55,196 bases of DNA, taken from assembly GCA_030540405.1 (NCBI GenBank), contig JAUNWH010000014.1:1-55196 (forward strand), given 5' to 3'. Both the position numbers and the translations under genes were made by a program. The notes beneath the pieces were generated by a model. That model ran no database searches. It saw nothing but the letters and a program-made list of their open reading frames with translations, and was not told the DNA's origin. Shown one piece after another: positions 16,542-25,736 of the stretch (positions are counted from its first letter, which is position 1; each line of letters opens with the position of its first letter). This DNA is from Spirochaetales bacterium (GTDB taxonomy: Bacteria > Spirochaetota > Spirochaetia > Treponematales > Treponemataceae).

Positions 16542-18404
16542 TCATTTTTCCGCCTGAATTTTTTTCTGAAGCAAACGCACCTTGTTATTTTCTGGATCCA
16601 ATGAAAGAGCATATTTTAAGGCTCTTGAAGCACCGTATAAATTTCCCTGCTTCCATTCAAGCTGCGCAATTCTAAACAAAATTTCAGCCTTTTCTTTTCC
16701 TTCAGATGATTTTGCAGAAGCCGTGTTAAGCGAATCCAAAGCTTCTGGCAGGCGGTCAACACTAGCATACAAAACGCCAAGATTGACAAACGCATTTATA
16801 ATTGAAGAATTTTTTGACGATGAATTCAATGCGGCGATTCGGTTTCCATAATTTTCAGCGATAAAATTATAAAGAGAAATTCCAGATTTAAAATTTCCCT
16901 TTTTACAGGCGAACCAGGCGCAAAGTTCGCATTCCCAAAGCTCAAGATTTTCCGGCGAATCTTCAGGCAAAAAATCATACTTCGACTTATAATAAGAATC
17001 AAAAAGAGCTTCTGCATCCATCTCGGAATTTTCGTTTAGAAGAGAAAAAATGCAGTGCTTTAAAACAGATTCAGGATAAATATTTTCCGCAGAAACATTT
17101 TTTTCAAGCATCAGCCAAATATCAGAAACAGGCTTTTCAGTTTTGTCAAGTTTGCTTTTTTTAGCAACAAGCGCATCCTTTAAAACCAAGGCTTCTGAAT
17201 TTTGAGATGCAATAAGGGTATCAAGTTTTTCAAGAACAGAATCAAACGGCACAACCGGAACTTTGTCTTTTTTTTCCATGCTCAAAGTTTTTAATCCGGC
17301 GTTTCTAATTTTTTGCGAGAGAAAATCTTCATGCTGATTTTTTATCTGGTCAAGTGAAAATTCTCCAAGAGCCGCAAGCCCAGGCAAATAATCAGGGAAA
17401 TTAGCAGAAAGAAAATCGAGGAGTTTTTGCTCGGTTACAAAGTTTCCGTTCCGCTTGGCAAACATAGTGCTGTTCATGTATATCCGCGGCGGAATTTCGA
17501 TGAAATTCTGAATAAGATTTTGCCGAATTTCTTCAGAAGAATTTTCTTCGCCTTCAATATAAAATCCGTCCGATTCAAGCGAAAGAATTTCAGTCTTTGT
17601 AGCCAAATCAGTTTTGTCCGTTAGCGAAGCAAGTTTTGAACTGGCTTCCAAGGCCGCAATGCTTTCCGCATAAAGTCCTGAATCAAAAAAAACACAGCCC
17701 CAAAAAAGACTTTCCTTGCTGCTCGAGATTTTCCTTGGATACAAAGCAACGGCATTTTTAAATTCACCGCTGCGCATAAAAATTGAAGCGGCATTAAAAA
17801 TCCAAATGCTTTCATCTGAACCGTCAAAAGCATTTTTATACACAGAAATAAAATCCGGACTGCAAAAAATTTCTTTTATTTCTTCCGAAGTTTTTATTTC
17901 CGCAGACTTATTTTTCTTTTTTGATGAAACAGAATTGAATGCAAATTTCAAAACAGGCTCGCCATTTTCTATTGCAAGCAACGCTTTTTTTAAAACGCAT
18001 TCCGCATAAATCGAGGAATATCTGGAATCTTTTAAGCAAAGTGAAATTTGAAACGCTTCTTCAAGACGACTTTCTCGCAAAAGAAAATTCGCATACACAG
18101 CTGAAAGCTCTGGATTTTTTGGATTTTTTTTAAGACTTTTTTTTAAAACACGTTCCGCAGACTTTGTTTCGCCAAGAAAAAAATAACGTTTTGCAATTCC
18201 AAGATATTCGTAGGAAGCAAAGGCTTTTTTTTCAAGTTTTTTTAATGATTTTAAAGCATCTTCCGCAGAATTCTGAGAAACAGCAGCATCAACAGAATCC
18301 AGTGCGGAAGTAAAAGATGAACCTTCAGAATGAGAAGAGCATGAACAAATTAAAACTGCAGCCAAGCAGCAAAAAGCCGCAACGCAGATTGATTTTTTGC
18401 TCAC
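16542..18404 (-). CDS. TPR-repeat lipoprotein
   Basis: A 620-residue exported protein with an N-terminal hydrophobic signal and probable lipidated cysteine at residue 22 (VLICSC followed by SSHSEG). The body is helical repeats; TPR-like units are clearest at LGIAKRYFFLGETKSAERVL, NPELSAVYANFLLRESRLEEA and, near the C terminus, AFVNLGVLYASVDRLPEALD and ILFRIAQLEWKQGNLYGASRAL. The start is GTG, overlapping the nusB stop as GTGA, so it is translationally coupled to nusB. Such proteins usually scaffold envelope complexes; the partner is unknown. From memory its position matches an unnamed protein between groES and nusB in T. pallidum. Confidence 0.8.
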   Translation of the reverse strand: MSKKSICVAAFCCLAAVLICSCSSHSEGSSFTSALDSVDAAVSQNSAEDALKSLKKLEKKAFASYEYLGIAKRYFFLGETKSAERVLKKSLKKNPKNPELSAVYANFLLRESRLEEAFQISLCLKDSRYSSIYAECVLKKALLAIENGEPVLKFAFNSVSSKKKNKSAEIKTSEEIKEIFCSPDFISVYKNAFDGSDESIWIFNAASIFMRSGEFKNAVALYPRKISSSKESLFWGCVFFDSGLYAESIAALEASSKLASLTDKTDLATKTEILSLESDGFYIEGEENSSEEIRQNLIQNFIEIPPRIYMNSTMFAKRNGNFVTEQKLLDFLSANFPDYLPGLAALGEFSLDQIKNQHEDFLSQKIRNAGLKTLSMEKKDKVPVVPFDSVLEKLDTLIASQNSEALVLKDALVAKKSKLDKTEKPVSDIWLMLEKNVSAENIYPESVLKHCIFSLLNENSEMDAEALFDSYYKSKYDFLPEDSPENLELWECELCAWFACKKGNFKSGISLYNFIAENYGNRIAALNSSSKNSSIINAFVNLGVLYASVDRLPEALDSLNTASAKSSEGKEKAEILFRIAQLEWKQGNLYGASRALKYALSLDPENNKVRLLQKKIQAEK

Positions 18405-18886
18405 GCTACCTCTTCTTTGCTGATTGTATCAAGAATTGCATTTATAAATTTAAAAGAATCGTCTGTTCCAAATTCTTTTGAAATTGCAATGGCTTCATCA
18501 ATAATTATTGTAGGCTTAAGTTCTTTTTGATAAAGCAAGGCAAAAACACTGATACGCAAAATAGAAAGTGTAACTCTGTTCAAGCGGTCAAAATTCCAGT
18601 TTGCAGTCAAATGCGCCTTTATTTTTTCATCAATTTCCTGAATATGATTTATTGTTCCTGAAATCAGCAAACGTGCAAAATCATAAGACTCCGCCCGCGA
18701 CTGGGAAAAATCTTCAGTTTCAGAATTTTCTGTTACAGTTTCGGGCAGAACAAATTTTCCATTTGAATTATTTTCAGAATCTTCTTTCAGCCATTCAAGC
18801 TTTAGCAAATCCTCAAGAGACGCCTTGCCGACATCATAGGAATACAAAGCCTGAACTGCAAAAATACGACCATTTCTTCTGGACAC
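18401..18886 (-). CDS. nusB: Transcription antitermination factor NusB
   Basis: 161-residue helical RNA-binding factor for rRNA antitermination. Family features are RRNGRIFAVQALYSYDV at the N terminus, ISGTINHIQEIDEKIKAHL and WNFDRLNRVTLSILRISVFALL, and the C-terminal IDEAIAISKEFGTDDSFKFINAILD. A ~25-residue acidic/polar insert between the first and second helices (around residues 35-60) is longer than usual. It lies between the foldase gene and the TPR lipoprotein gene in a tight minus-strand operon. Confidence 0.93.
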   Translation of the reverse strand: MSRRNGRIFAVQALYSYDVGKASLEDLLKLEWLKEDSENNSNGKFVLPETVTENSETEDFSQSRAESYDFARLLISGTINHIQEIDEKIKAHLTANWNFDRLNRVTLSILRISVFALLYQKELKPTIIIDEAIAISKEFGTDDSFKFINAILDTISKEEVA

Positions 18887-18895
18887 AACGAACTC

Positions 18896-19975
18896 CTATT
18901 GCCAATTAAGGAGCTTTTTAAGAGCGTCGCCAGTTTTTTTGCGCTCAACATTTGAAGGAATATCAAGAGACTTTGAAATTTCCTGGGCGGCTTCTGTAAA
19001 ATACTGGCTCTGTTTTTGAGAAGTAATGTTGCGCTTTAGATAATCGTAAACAGTTACAGTTGTTTCCGGCTGAACAACATCGCTGATTGAAAGCATTTTT
19101 GCATCATATTTTTTTAGAACAGCGTAAAATTGGAAGTCAGAAGCAGTTTCTGTAACTTCAGAAAGATAGCCGGCTGATTTTCCAAAAAGCTCATTAAGCT
19201 TGTCGATTGACCATCCAAGCTGCTGCGCCTGCTGAGCTGTTTTTGCAACTGTAATGTCGCCAGCTCTGTAATTAGTTCCATTTTCGTTTGAATTTTTTAT
19301 CTCTTCAGATTTTTTTGAATCGCCTTTGTATTTATTTCTCAAGTCTGTTGCCAAAGCGCGAGCCGCCATATCATTGCTTCCCTTTGGAACCATAACAAGG
19401 AAAAGCTTCATCATGTCGTTCCAAACAAAAGTTGACTTGTTCATTTCATAAGCGTTGCGGATTTCTTCATCAGTTGCTGCTACCGCCTGAATTTCAGACT
19501 GCTTTTTTGAAAATACATACTGCTGAATGATAAGCTGGTTTTTCAAGTAAGCCTTGTATTCAGACTTTGACATTCCGCTGTATTCTTTTATATATTCATC
19601 AAGGGATTTTCCAGTCTGCTTTTTTATCAAGTCCTCAAGTTGAGCTTCTGAAACACGAGTTCCAAGCTGCTGGCTAAAAGTATTCAAGAAAGCATCATCA
19701 ACCTGACTGTCTGTAACAGAAAGCCCTTCTTTTGCCGCTGCCTGAGTAATCAGTTTTTCAGCGATAAGATTTTCCAAGAGAGCCTGTTTTTGCTCAATAG
19801 GAAGAGATTCCATTCCGTACTGCTTTTGAATAAAACTTGCGCGAGTCTTAAGCTGCTTTACAGTAATTGTTTCTGATTTATTAAGTTTTACAACTGCAAG
19901 AGGCTGCAAATCACTTTGGGCAAAAGCTCCGAATGCAGCAAATAAAATCAATAGTCCAATAGAAAATTTTTTCAT
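18896..19975 (-). CDS. SurA/PpiC-like periplasmic peptidyl-prolyl isomerase or chaperone
   Basis: 359-residue exported protein. The signal peptide MKKFSIGLLILFAAFGAFAQ ends at a likely AFA-Q site. The next ~150 residues form a SurA-N-type chaperone domain (NLIAEKLITQAAAKEGLSV, QVDDAFLNTF, YKAYLKNQLIIQQYV). The C-terminal half, from about EEIRNAYEMNKSTFV, has the helical and strand pattern of a rotamase-like domain (FLVMVPKGSND, ALATDLRNKYKG), but classical parvulin motifs are weak, so isomerase activity is uncertain. AAAGGATG lies before the ATG. From memory this corresponds to Tpn39b of T. pallidum next to alaS. Likely role is outer-membrane protein folding. Confidence 0.8.
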   Translation of the reverse strand: MKKFSIGLLILFAAFGAFAQSDLQPLAVVKLNKSETITVKQLKTRASFIQKQYGMESLPIEQKQALLENLIAEKLITQAAAKEGLSVTDSQVDDAFLNTFSQQLGTRVSEAQLEDLIKKQTGKSLDEYIKEYSGMSKSEYKAYLKNQLIIQQYVFSKKQSEIQAVAATDEEIRNAYEMNKSTFVWNDMMKLFLVMVPKGSNDMAARALATDLRNKYKGDSKKSEEIKNSNENGTNYRAGDITVAKTAQQAQQLGWSIDKLNELFGKSAGYLSEVTETASDFQFYAVLKKYDAKMLSISDVVQPETTVTVYDYLKRNITSQKQSQYFTEAAQEISKSLDIPSNVERKKTGDALKKLLNWQ

Positions 19976-20036
19976 GAAAATTCATCCTTTTAATTCATTT
20001 ATTAATAAACAGTTATTATTCAGTTCGGTTACACAA

Positions 20037-21854
20037 CTATTTCTCCAACGGAAGTCCGCCGGAAATTACAGCTCTGATTCTGCGTACTCCTGCGGAAGAT
20101 GACTGCTCCTTCTGGATTTTGAATTCGCCGATCTGCGCCGTGTGCTGGACGTGAGGTCCGCCGCAGACTTCCTTGCTGAACCAGTTGTCCTTTTCGCCGA
20201 TTGTGTAGACCTTTACATCCTCGCCGTATTTGTTCGTGAATAAAGCGCGCGCGCCTTCCGCCTTCGCCTTTTCAAGCGGCATGACTTCCATTGTAACCGG
20301 CAAATCTTTTTTTATCTGCTCGTTCACAATGTCCTCAACTTTCTGGATTTCCTCTTTCGTCATCGGGCGATCAAACGTGAAGTCAAAGCGCATACGCTCG
20401 TTCGTGATGTTCGAGCCTTTCTGCGCAACTTTGTCTCCAAGAACATTGACAAGCGCCTGCTGAAGCAAATGAGTCGCCGTGTGGTATTTTGTTGTTGTGT
20501 CCGACTGTTCGGCAAGTCCGCCCTTTGCAGCTCCGGCATCCTGAGTTTTTGAAGCCTCCTGATGCTTGCGCTCGGCCTCCTTGAATCCTTCGACATCGAC
20601 AGTAAATCCGTTTTCTGATCCTAGCTCCTGAGTAAGCTCAAGCGGGAATCCGAATGTGTCGTAAAGCCTGAATGCGATTTTTCCTGAAATTTCCTTCTTC
20701 GGATTTTTCATCAGGTTCGGAAGAAGCTTCTGGAATTCCGCCTCGCCCTTGCGCAAAGTGTCGCGGAATTTGTTTTCTTCCGCGGAAAGTTCCGTGAAAA
20801 TCTTTTCCTTGTTCTGCTCAAGCTCCGGATATGCGCACTTGAAATTCTCAATTACTGCCTGCGCGATTTCCGCAAGAAAATTCTTTTCGATTCCAAGCTT
20901 CATTCCGTGGCGGACTGCACGGCGAATCAGACGGCGGAGAACGTAGCCCGCACCGACATTTGAAGGAGAAACGCCTTTCTGGTCGCCAAGAATAAAAACC
21001 GCCGAGCGTGAATGATCTGCGATAATCCGGACGCTTCTGTCTTTTTCTGCATCTGTGCCGTATTTATAGGAAGAAAGTTCCTCGATTTTCGCAATGATTG
21101 GCTGGAAAACTTCCGTAAGATAAACCGAAGTTTTTCCCTGCAGGATGCAGTTTGTGCGCTCAAGTCCCATTCCTGTGTCAACATTTTTCTTTGGAAGCGG
21201 CACAAGAGTTTTTTCGTCAATGCGGTTGTACTGCATAAAAACATTGTTCCAAATTTCCATCCAGTTTTCGCTGTCTGTGCCTTTGTTTGAGCCAGCCGGC
21301 GGAAGACCTTCGCCAACCCAATAGAAAATCTCTGTATCAGGACCGCATGGACCGGTAGGACCTGCAGCCCACCAGTTGTCGCTTGCAGGAAGATATGCGA
21401 TTTTGTCTTCCGGCATTCCGTTTTCTTTCCAATAAGTGGCAGCTTCCTCATCGCGCGGAGCATTGTCATCACCGGCAAAAACTGTTACAGAAATTTTTCT
21501 AGGATCAAGACCGAGCCATTTTGGACTTGTAAGGAATTCGTAAGAAAATCCGATTGATTCTTTCTTGAAATAATCGCCTAAAGACCAGTTTCCAAGCATT
21601 TCAAAGCAAGTAAGATGGCTTGGGTCGCCGACTTCATCAATATCACCTGTGCGGATGCATTTCTGGTAATCTGTAAGGCGTGTTCCGGCCGGATGTTTTT
21701 CTCCCAAAAGATACGGAACAAGCGGATGCATTCCGGCGGTTGTAAAAAGTACGGAAGGATCGTTTTCAGGGATTAAAGACTGGCCTGAAATTTCAACATG
21801 GTTCTTTGATTTAAAAAATTCAATATATTTTGAACGTAACTCGTTTGCAGTCAT
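20037..21854 (-). CDS. alaS: Alanyl-tRNA synthetase, short spirochaete form
   Basis: Charges tRNA-Ala. 605 residues, compared with ~875 in E. coli. Class II catalytic domain: FFKSKNHVEISGQSLIP, LFTTAGMHPLVPYL, FEMLGNWSLGDYF, PTGPCGPDTEIFY and GMGLERTNCILQG. Then the helical tRNA domain (VGAGYVLRRLIRRAVRHG) and the SAD/editing domain with zinc ligands HTATHLL and CGGPHV. The protein ends about 40 residues after the last zinc motif, so the C-Ala domain is absent, as in Borrelia and Treponema. No Shine-Dalgarno precedes the ATG; a promoter lies immediately upstream. Confidence 0.96.
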   Translation of the reverse strand: MTANELRSKYIEFFKSKNHVEISGQSLIPENDPSVLFTTAGMHPLVPYLLGEKHPAGTRLTDYQKCIRTGDIDEVGDPSHLTCFEMLGNWSLGDYFKKESIGFSYEFLTSPKWLGLDPRKISVTVFAGDDNAPRDEEAATYWKENGMPEDKIAYLPASDNWWAAGPTGPCGPDTEIFYWVGEGLPPAGSNKGTDSENWMEIWNNVFMQYNRIDEKTLVPLPKKNVDTGMGLERTNCILQGKTSVYLTEVFQPIIAKIEELSSYKYGTDAEKDRSVRIIADHSRSAVFILGDQKGVSPSNVGAGYVLRRLIRRAVRHGMKLGIEKNFLAEIAQAVIENFKCAYPELEQNKEKIFTELSAEENKFRDTLRKGEAEFQKLLPNLMKNPKKEISGKIAFRLYDTFGFPLELTQELGSENGFTVDVEGFKEAERKHQEASKTQDAGAAKGGLAEQSDTTTKYHTATHLLQQALVNVLGDKVAQKGSNITNERMRFDFTFDRPMTKEEIQKVEDIVNEQIKKDLPVTMEVMPLEKAKAEGARALFTNKYGEDVKVYTIGEKDNWFSKEVCGGPHVQHTAQIGEFKIQKEQSSSAGVRRIRAVISGGLPLEK

Positions 21855-21862
21855 AGCAATCT

Positions 21863-21891
21863 ATAGTAAAACTAAATACTTAAATAGTCAA
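21863..21891 (-). promoter_or_regulatory. Predicted leaderless promoter of alaS
   Basis: Minus strand -35 TTGACT (21886-21891), 17-nt spacer, -10 TACTAT (21863-21868), then 8 nt to the ATG. The -10 matches TATAAT in four of six positions. Confidence 0.5.
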
Positions 21892-21952
21892 TTGTGGATT
21901 CATGTTCCGCTAAAACTCAACGAAGCATGAATTTTCCGCTTTTTATAAGGAA

Positions 21953-22588
21953 TCAGTTTGTTCCAAAAATTCTATCGCCAGCATCTCCAAGACCAGGGCA
22001 AATATATGCATTTTCATTCAGGCAGCGGTCAAGGTGGCCAATGTAAAGTTTGACATCAGGATGCGCTTTTGTCAGAACTTCAACGCCTTCTGGAGCTGCA
22101 ATTATGCACATAAATTTTATGTTTTTTCCGCCGCGCTTTTTTATAAAATCAACTGCAGAAACTGCGGAGCCTCCAGTTGCAAGCATCGGATCAACAATTA
22201 CAATCTGACGCTGCTCAAGAGAATCCGGCATTTTGCAATAATACTCTTCAGCTTGATGAGTTTTTTCGTTGCGGCTCAAACCAATGTGTCCGACTTTTGC
22301 GGAAGGAACAAGAGTCAGCATTCCGTTCATCATTCCAAGTCCGGCGCGAAGAATCGGAACAACAACAAGTTTTTTTCCAGAAAGCATCGGAGTTTTGCAA
22401 GTTTCAATTGGAGTTTTTACTTCAACATCTTCAACCGGAAGATCCCGCAAAGCTTCGTAGCCCATCAAAACTGCAATTTCTTCAACAAGTTTTCTGAATT
22501 CATTTGTTCCAGTTTTTTCATCACGGAGCATTGAAATTTTATGCTGAATCAACGGATGATTTAAAAAAACTACATTTTTATTTTCCAT
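21953..22588 (-). CDS. upp: Uracil phosphoribosyltransferase
   Basis: Salvages uracil to UMP with PRPP. 211 residues, normal length. Signatures: [19 protein letters not shown] at the N terminus, the loop [13 protein letters not shown], the PRPP-binding motif [14 protein letters not shown], and the uracil-site segment [17 protein letters not shown] at the C terminus. It begins 3 bp after the uracil permease gene ends, so import and salvage are co-expressed. Confidence 0.97.
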   Translation of the reverse strand: MENKNVVFLNHPLIQHKISMLRDEKTGTNEFRKLVEEIAVLMGYEALRDLPVEDVEVKTPIETCKTPMLSGKKLVVVPILRAGLGMMNGMLTLVPSAKVGHIGLSRNEKTHQAEEYYCKMPDSLEQRQIVIVDPMLATGGSAVSAVDFIKKRGGKNIKFMCIIAAPEGVEVLTKAHPDVKLYIGHLDRCLNENAYICPGLGDAGDRIFGTN

Positions 22589-22591
22589 AAA

Positions 22592-23887
22592 CTACTCTTT
22601 TTCCGAAGCCCTTTTTTCAGGCAAAAGCATATTCAAAATGATTCCAACCAAAGCTCCTGTCGCCAAGCCGGAAAGTCCGAGAGTCAGTCCGCCGATGTGA
22701 ATATTTACAGCTCCAGCGGAACTGTATTTTATTCCGATTGAAAGAACGAGAATCAGAGCCGCGATAATTACGTTGCGTGAATCTTTGAAATCAACTTGGC
22801 TTTCAACAATGTTTCTTACGCCGACCGCAGAAATCATTCCATATAGAACAATTGAAATTCCGCCGCAAGTCGCTGCTGGCATTGCACTTATTAACGCCGC
22901 AAATTTTGGAGAGAATGAAAACAAAATCGCAATCACTGCCGCAATTCTGATTACACGCGGATCGTAAACTCTTGACAAAGTAAGAACGCCGGTGTTTTCA
23001 CCGTAAGTTGTGTTTGCAGGCGCGCCGAAAAGTGAAGCTACAAGAGTTGCAAGTCCATCGCCGAAAAGTGTTCTGTGAAGTCCGGGATTTTCAAAATAAT
23101 TTCTGTTTACAGTTGATGAAATGGCAGCAATGTCTCCGATGTGCTCCATCATGGTTGCGATTGCAATCGGAACAATTGTAACTATAGAAGTTATAATTAA
23201 TGAAGTGTCTGGATTTTCAAAAATTGCAAAAACTGTGTTTTCTTTAAGAACAGGAAGTCCAATCCAAGCCGCGTTTTTTACAGACGTGAAATCAACTTCG
23301 CCAAGGATTCCTGCAAAAACATAAGAAACTACAGCCGCAAGAAGAATCGGAATAATTTTTATCATTCCCCTTCCCCAGACAACGCAGGCAACAATTACAA
23401 GAACCGCTGAAAAAGCAACAAGCCAGTTTCTTGAACAATTGTCTACTGCCGACTGCGAAAGCGTAAGTCCAATCGAAATTATAATCGGACCTGTAACAAC
23501 CGGCGGAAAGAAGCGCATTACTTTTTTTACACCGAAAACTTTTACAAGAACAGCAAGCAGAAAATACAAAGCCGCAGAACAAGCAACGCCAAGACACGCA
23601 TAAGGCAAAAGATGTTTTTCACCGTTCGGGGCGATTGTCATGTAGCCGGCAAGAAACGCAAACGATGAACCTAAGAAAGCTGGAACTTTTCCTTTTGTAA
23701 AAAAGTGAAATATAAGAGTTCCGATTCCGGCAAACAAAAGCGTAGAAGAAACGCTAAGCCCCGTAAGCTGCGGAACAAGAACCGTTGCACCGAACATTGC
23801 AAACATGTGCTGCACACCAAGCGCAAGCATTCTAGGCTTTCCCAAAGTGCGCGCATCATAAACCGCATTTAAATTATCATTAGACAT
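22592..23887 (-). CDS. uraA: Uracil permease (NCS2/UraA family)
   Basis: Inner-membrane uracil:proton symporter, 431 residues with about 12-14 hydrophobic segments. Family hallmarks: LGVQHMFAMFGATVLVPQLTG near the N terminus, LGSSFAFLAGY, the central substrate-site motif MMEHIGDIAAIS, GDGLATLVASLFGAPANTTYGENTGVL, and AATCGGISIVLYGMI. GGAG lies 5-6 nt before the ATG. Followed by upp in the same operon. A GAAAG-TTTATA-CTTTC hairpin just upstream (about 23910-23930) could be promoter or leader; no clear riboswitch was recognised. Confidence 0.95.
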   Translation of the reverse strand: MSNDNLNAVYDARTLGKPRMLALGVQHMFAMFGATVLVPQLTGLSVSSTLLFAGIGTLIFHFFTKGKVPAFLGSSFAFLAGYMTIAPNGEKHLLPYACLGVACSAALYFLLAVLVKVFGVKKVMRFFPPVVTGPIIISIGLTLSQSAVDNCSRNWLVAFSAVLVIVACVVWGRGMIKIIPILLAAVVSYVFAGILGEVDFTSVKNAAWIGLPVLKENTVFAIFENPDTSLIITSIVTIVPIAIATMMEHIGDIAAISSTVNRNYFENPGLHRTLFGDGLATLVASLFGAPANTTYGENTGVLTLSRVYDPRVIRIAAVIAILFSFSPKFAALISAMPAATCGGISIVLYGMISAVGVRNIVESQVDFKDSRNVIIAALILVLSIGIKYSSAGAVNIHIGGLTLGLSGLATGALVGIILNMLLPEKRASEKE

Positions 23888-24001
23888 TTTTACTCCAATA
23901 AAAAGTCAATGAGAAAGTATAAACTTTCGATTTGGCTTTTTAAGCATATTCACAATGAAATGAGAATATGCAATCAACAAGAAGTTTGCAACGCAAACTT
24001 G

Positions 24002-24038
24002 TGAACAAAAACTTTGACGCTATTTCAGTCAAAGTTTT
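24002..24038 (-). terminator. Intrinsic terminator of the rnf-nhaC operon
   Basis: Minus strand AAAACTTTGAC ... GTCAAAGTTTT (perfect 11-bp stem, 24008-24018 with 24028-24038) then TTTGTT. Two more hairpins follow (AAGTTTGC-N3-GCAAACTT near 23981-23999 and CATATTC ... GAATATG near 23944-23969). Confidence 0.8.
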
Positions 24039-24054
24039 CGTTACACTCCTAAGT

Positions 24055-25548
24055 TTAAGCTTCTGCTTTCTGATGTTTTTTAAGGAAAAACAAAAATCCT
24101 GCAATCACAATCATTCCGAACAAAATAGGAAGAATTGGATTTTTTACAAGACCGGCAATCAGATAGCAAACAAAAGAAACGCCTGCAACAGAAAGCGCAT
24201 AAGGAAGCTGCGAATTAACATGGTTCACGTGAACACATTCCGCGCCAGCACTTGCCATTATAGTTGTATCAGAAATCGGCGAACAGTGGTCTCCGCAAAC
24301 AGCTCCTGCCATGCACGCTGAAATTGAAATAATCATAAGATTGTAATCACTTCCGTTAAATACAGCGACTACAATCGGAATAAGAATTCCAAAAGTTCCC
24401 CAGGAAGTTCCAGTTGCAAATGCAAGGAACGCGCCAATTACGAATACAATCGCAGGAAGAAAATTCAGCATTCCAGAAGCATAAGTCTGAACAAATGATG
24501 AAACAAATTCTTTTGAGCCAAGACTGTCTGTCATAGATTTCAAAGTCCAGGCGAGCGTCAAAATCAAAATCGCAGGAACCATGGCTTTAAATCCGTCTGG
24601 AATACAAGACATGCAGTCTTTAAAGCTCAAAACACGGCGCAAAACAAAAACAATCAAAGTCAAAATCAGCGCGCCAAAAGAACCGTACATAAGTCCGACG
24701 GAAGCATCACATCCAGAAAAAGCCGCAACAAATCCGCGGTGCTCTTCGCCTGAAGCAAAAAATCCGCCTGTATAAATCATTCCGATTACACAGAAAACAA
24801 TAAGCGAAATTATAGGGAACACAAGATCCAGAACTTTTCCTTTTGCAGTTGGAAGTTTTTCCTCTTCAAGTTCATTGGAAGAAGATGAAGATGCCAAAGC
24901 TTCAAAGCCTTTCATAGGGCCAAAATCAACTCCGGAAATAACAATCGCAAAAAGAGCAAAAATTGTAAGAAGCGCGTAAAAATTATAAGGAATCGCTTTT
25001 ATAAAAAGCTGAAATCCGTCTTCACCTTCAACAAATCCTGTTACAGCTGCAGCCCAAGAACTAATAGGCGCAATAATGCAAACTGGAGCCGCAGTTGAAT
25101 CAATAAGATAAGCAAGTTTTTCTTTTGAAACTTTATATCTGTCTGTAATCGGGCGCATTACGCTTCCAACTGTGAGGCAGTTGAAATAGTCATCAATGAA
25201 AACAATTATTCCAAGAAAAATAGTTGCAATCTGCGCATTCTTTTTTGACTTTATGCGTTTTTTTGCCCATTCACCAAAAGCCGCAGAACCACCGGCCTTG
25301 TTCATGAGCGCAACCATTATTCCAAGAATAACAAGGAAAATCAAAATTCCTACATTGTAAGAATCAGACAGAGAGCCTACGAATCCGTCTTTAAAAACAT
25401 GATTTATTGTTCCTGCAAAACTGAATCCTGAATAAAAAAGGCCGCCAATTAAAATTCCGATAAATAAAGAAGAATAAACTTCCTTTGTTATAAGCGCCAG
25501 GCAAATTGCTACGACCGGCGGAACTAAAGACCAAAATGTTCCTATCAT
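24055..25548 (-). CDS. nhaC: Na+/H+ antiporter, NhaC family
   Basis: 497-residue inner-membrane exchanger with about 11-13 hydrophobic segments. NhaC-type features: LVPPVVAICLALITKEVYSSL at the N terminus, VFIDDYFNCLTVGSVMRPITD around residue 120, DSTAAPVCIIAPISSWAAAV, and the C-terminal GTSWGTFGILIPI and AGAVCGDHCSPISDTTI. A cytoplasmic acidic loop contains SSSSSNELEEEKL. The ATG overlaps the stop of a 54-residue ORF (ATGA). It sits at the end of the rnf cluster, suggesting coupling of Rnf-generated ion gradient to Na+/H+ exchange. The exact substrate (for example malate/lactate exchange variants) cannot be settled from sequence alone. Confidence 0.88.
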   Translation of the reverse strand: MIGTFWSLVPPVVAICLALITKEVYSSLFIGILIGGLFYSGFSFAGTINHVFKDGFVGSLSDSYNVGILIFLVILGIMVALMNKAGGSAAFGEWAKKRIKSKKNAQIATIFLGIIVFIDDYFNCLTVGSVMRPITDRYKVSKEKLAYLIDSTAAPVCIIAPISSWAAAVTGFVEGEDGFQLFIKAIPYNFYALLTIFALFAIVISGVDFGPMKGFEALASSSSSNELEEEKLPTAKGKVLDLVFPIISLIVFCVIGMIYTGGFFASGEEHRGFVAAFSGCDASVGLMYGSFGALILTLIVFVLRRVLSFKDCMSCIPDGFKAMVPAILILTLAWTLKSMTDSLGSKEFVSSFVQTYASGMLNFLPAIVFVIGAFLAFATGTSWGTFGILIPIVVAVFNGSDYNLMIISISACMAGAVCGDHCSPISDTTIMASAGAECVHVNHVNSQLPYALSVAGVSFVCYLIAGLVKNPILPILFGMIVIAGFLFFLKKHQKAEA

Positions 25549-25709
25549 TTTTCTTCCTCTTTCTTAAATTCAGTTTCCAGCGGTTCTGAAATTCCGCAGC
25601 TTTCAAGTTTCTGAAAAACTTTTATTGCATACTCAACTACATCCAAAGAAGTTGCAGAACAATAAGTTTTTAAATTTGTCAGTTCTTTTATGACCTGAAC
25701 ATTTGTCAT
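25545..25709 (-). CDS. 54-residue ORF between rnfB and nhaC
   Basis: Small unrecognised protein. An excellent AGGAGG lies 5 nt upstream of its ATG (25707-25709) and its TGA overlaps the nhaC ATG, so it should be translated and coupled to nhaC. It starts MTNVQVIKELTNLK, has two cysteines (residues 17 and 39), is mixed amphipathic helix without a membrane segment, and ends in the very acidic/basic tail FKKEEEK. It begins 27 bp after rnfB. Possible roles are a small regulator or accessory subunit of NhaC or Rnf, or a translational coupler. No family was recognised. Confidence 0.75.
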   Translation of the reverse strand: MTNVQVIKELTNLKTYCSATSLDVVEYAIKVFQKLESCGISEPLETEFKKEEEK

Positions 25710-25736
25710 AGAAACCTCCTATCTATAAAACAAATT

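Noticed and set aside
23935..24050. Riboswitch or attenuator ahead of uraA
   Set aside because: The three hairpins are better explained as the rnf-nhaC terminator region; no PyrR-binding or purine-riboswitch consensus was recognised.
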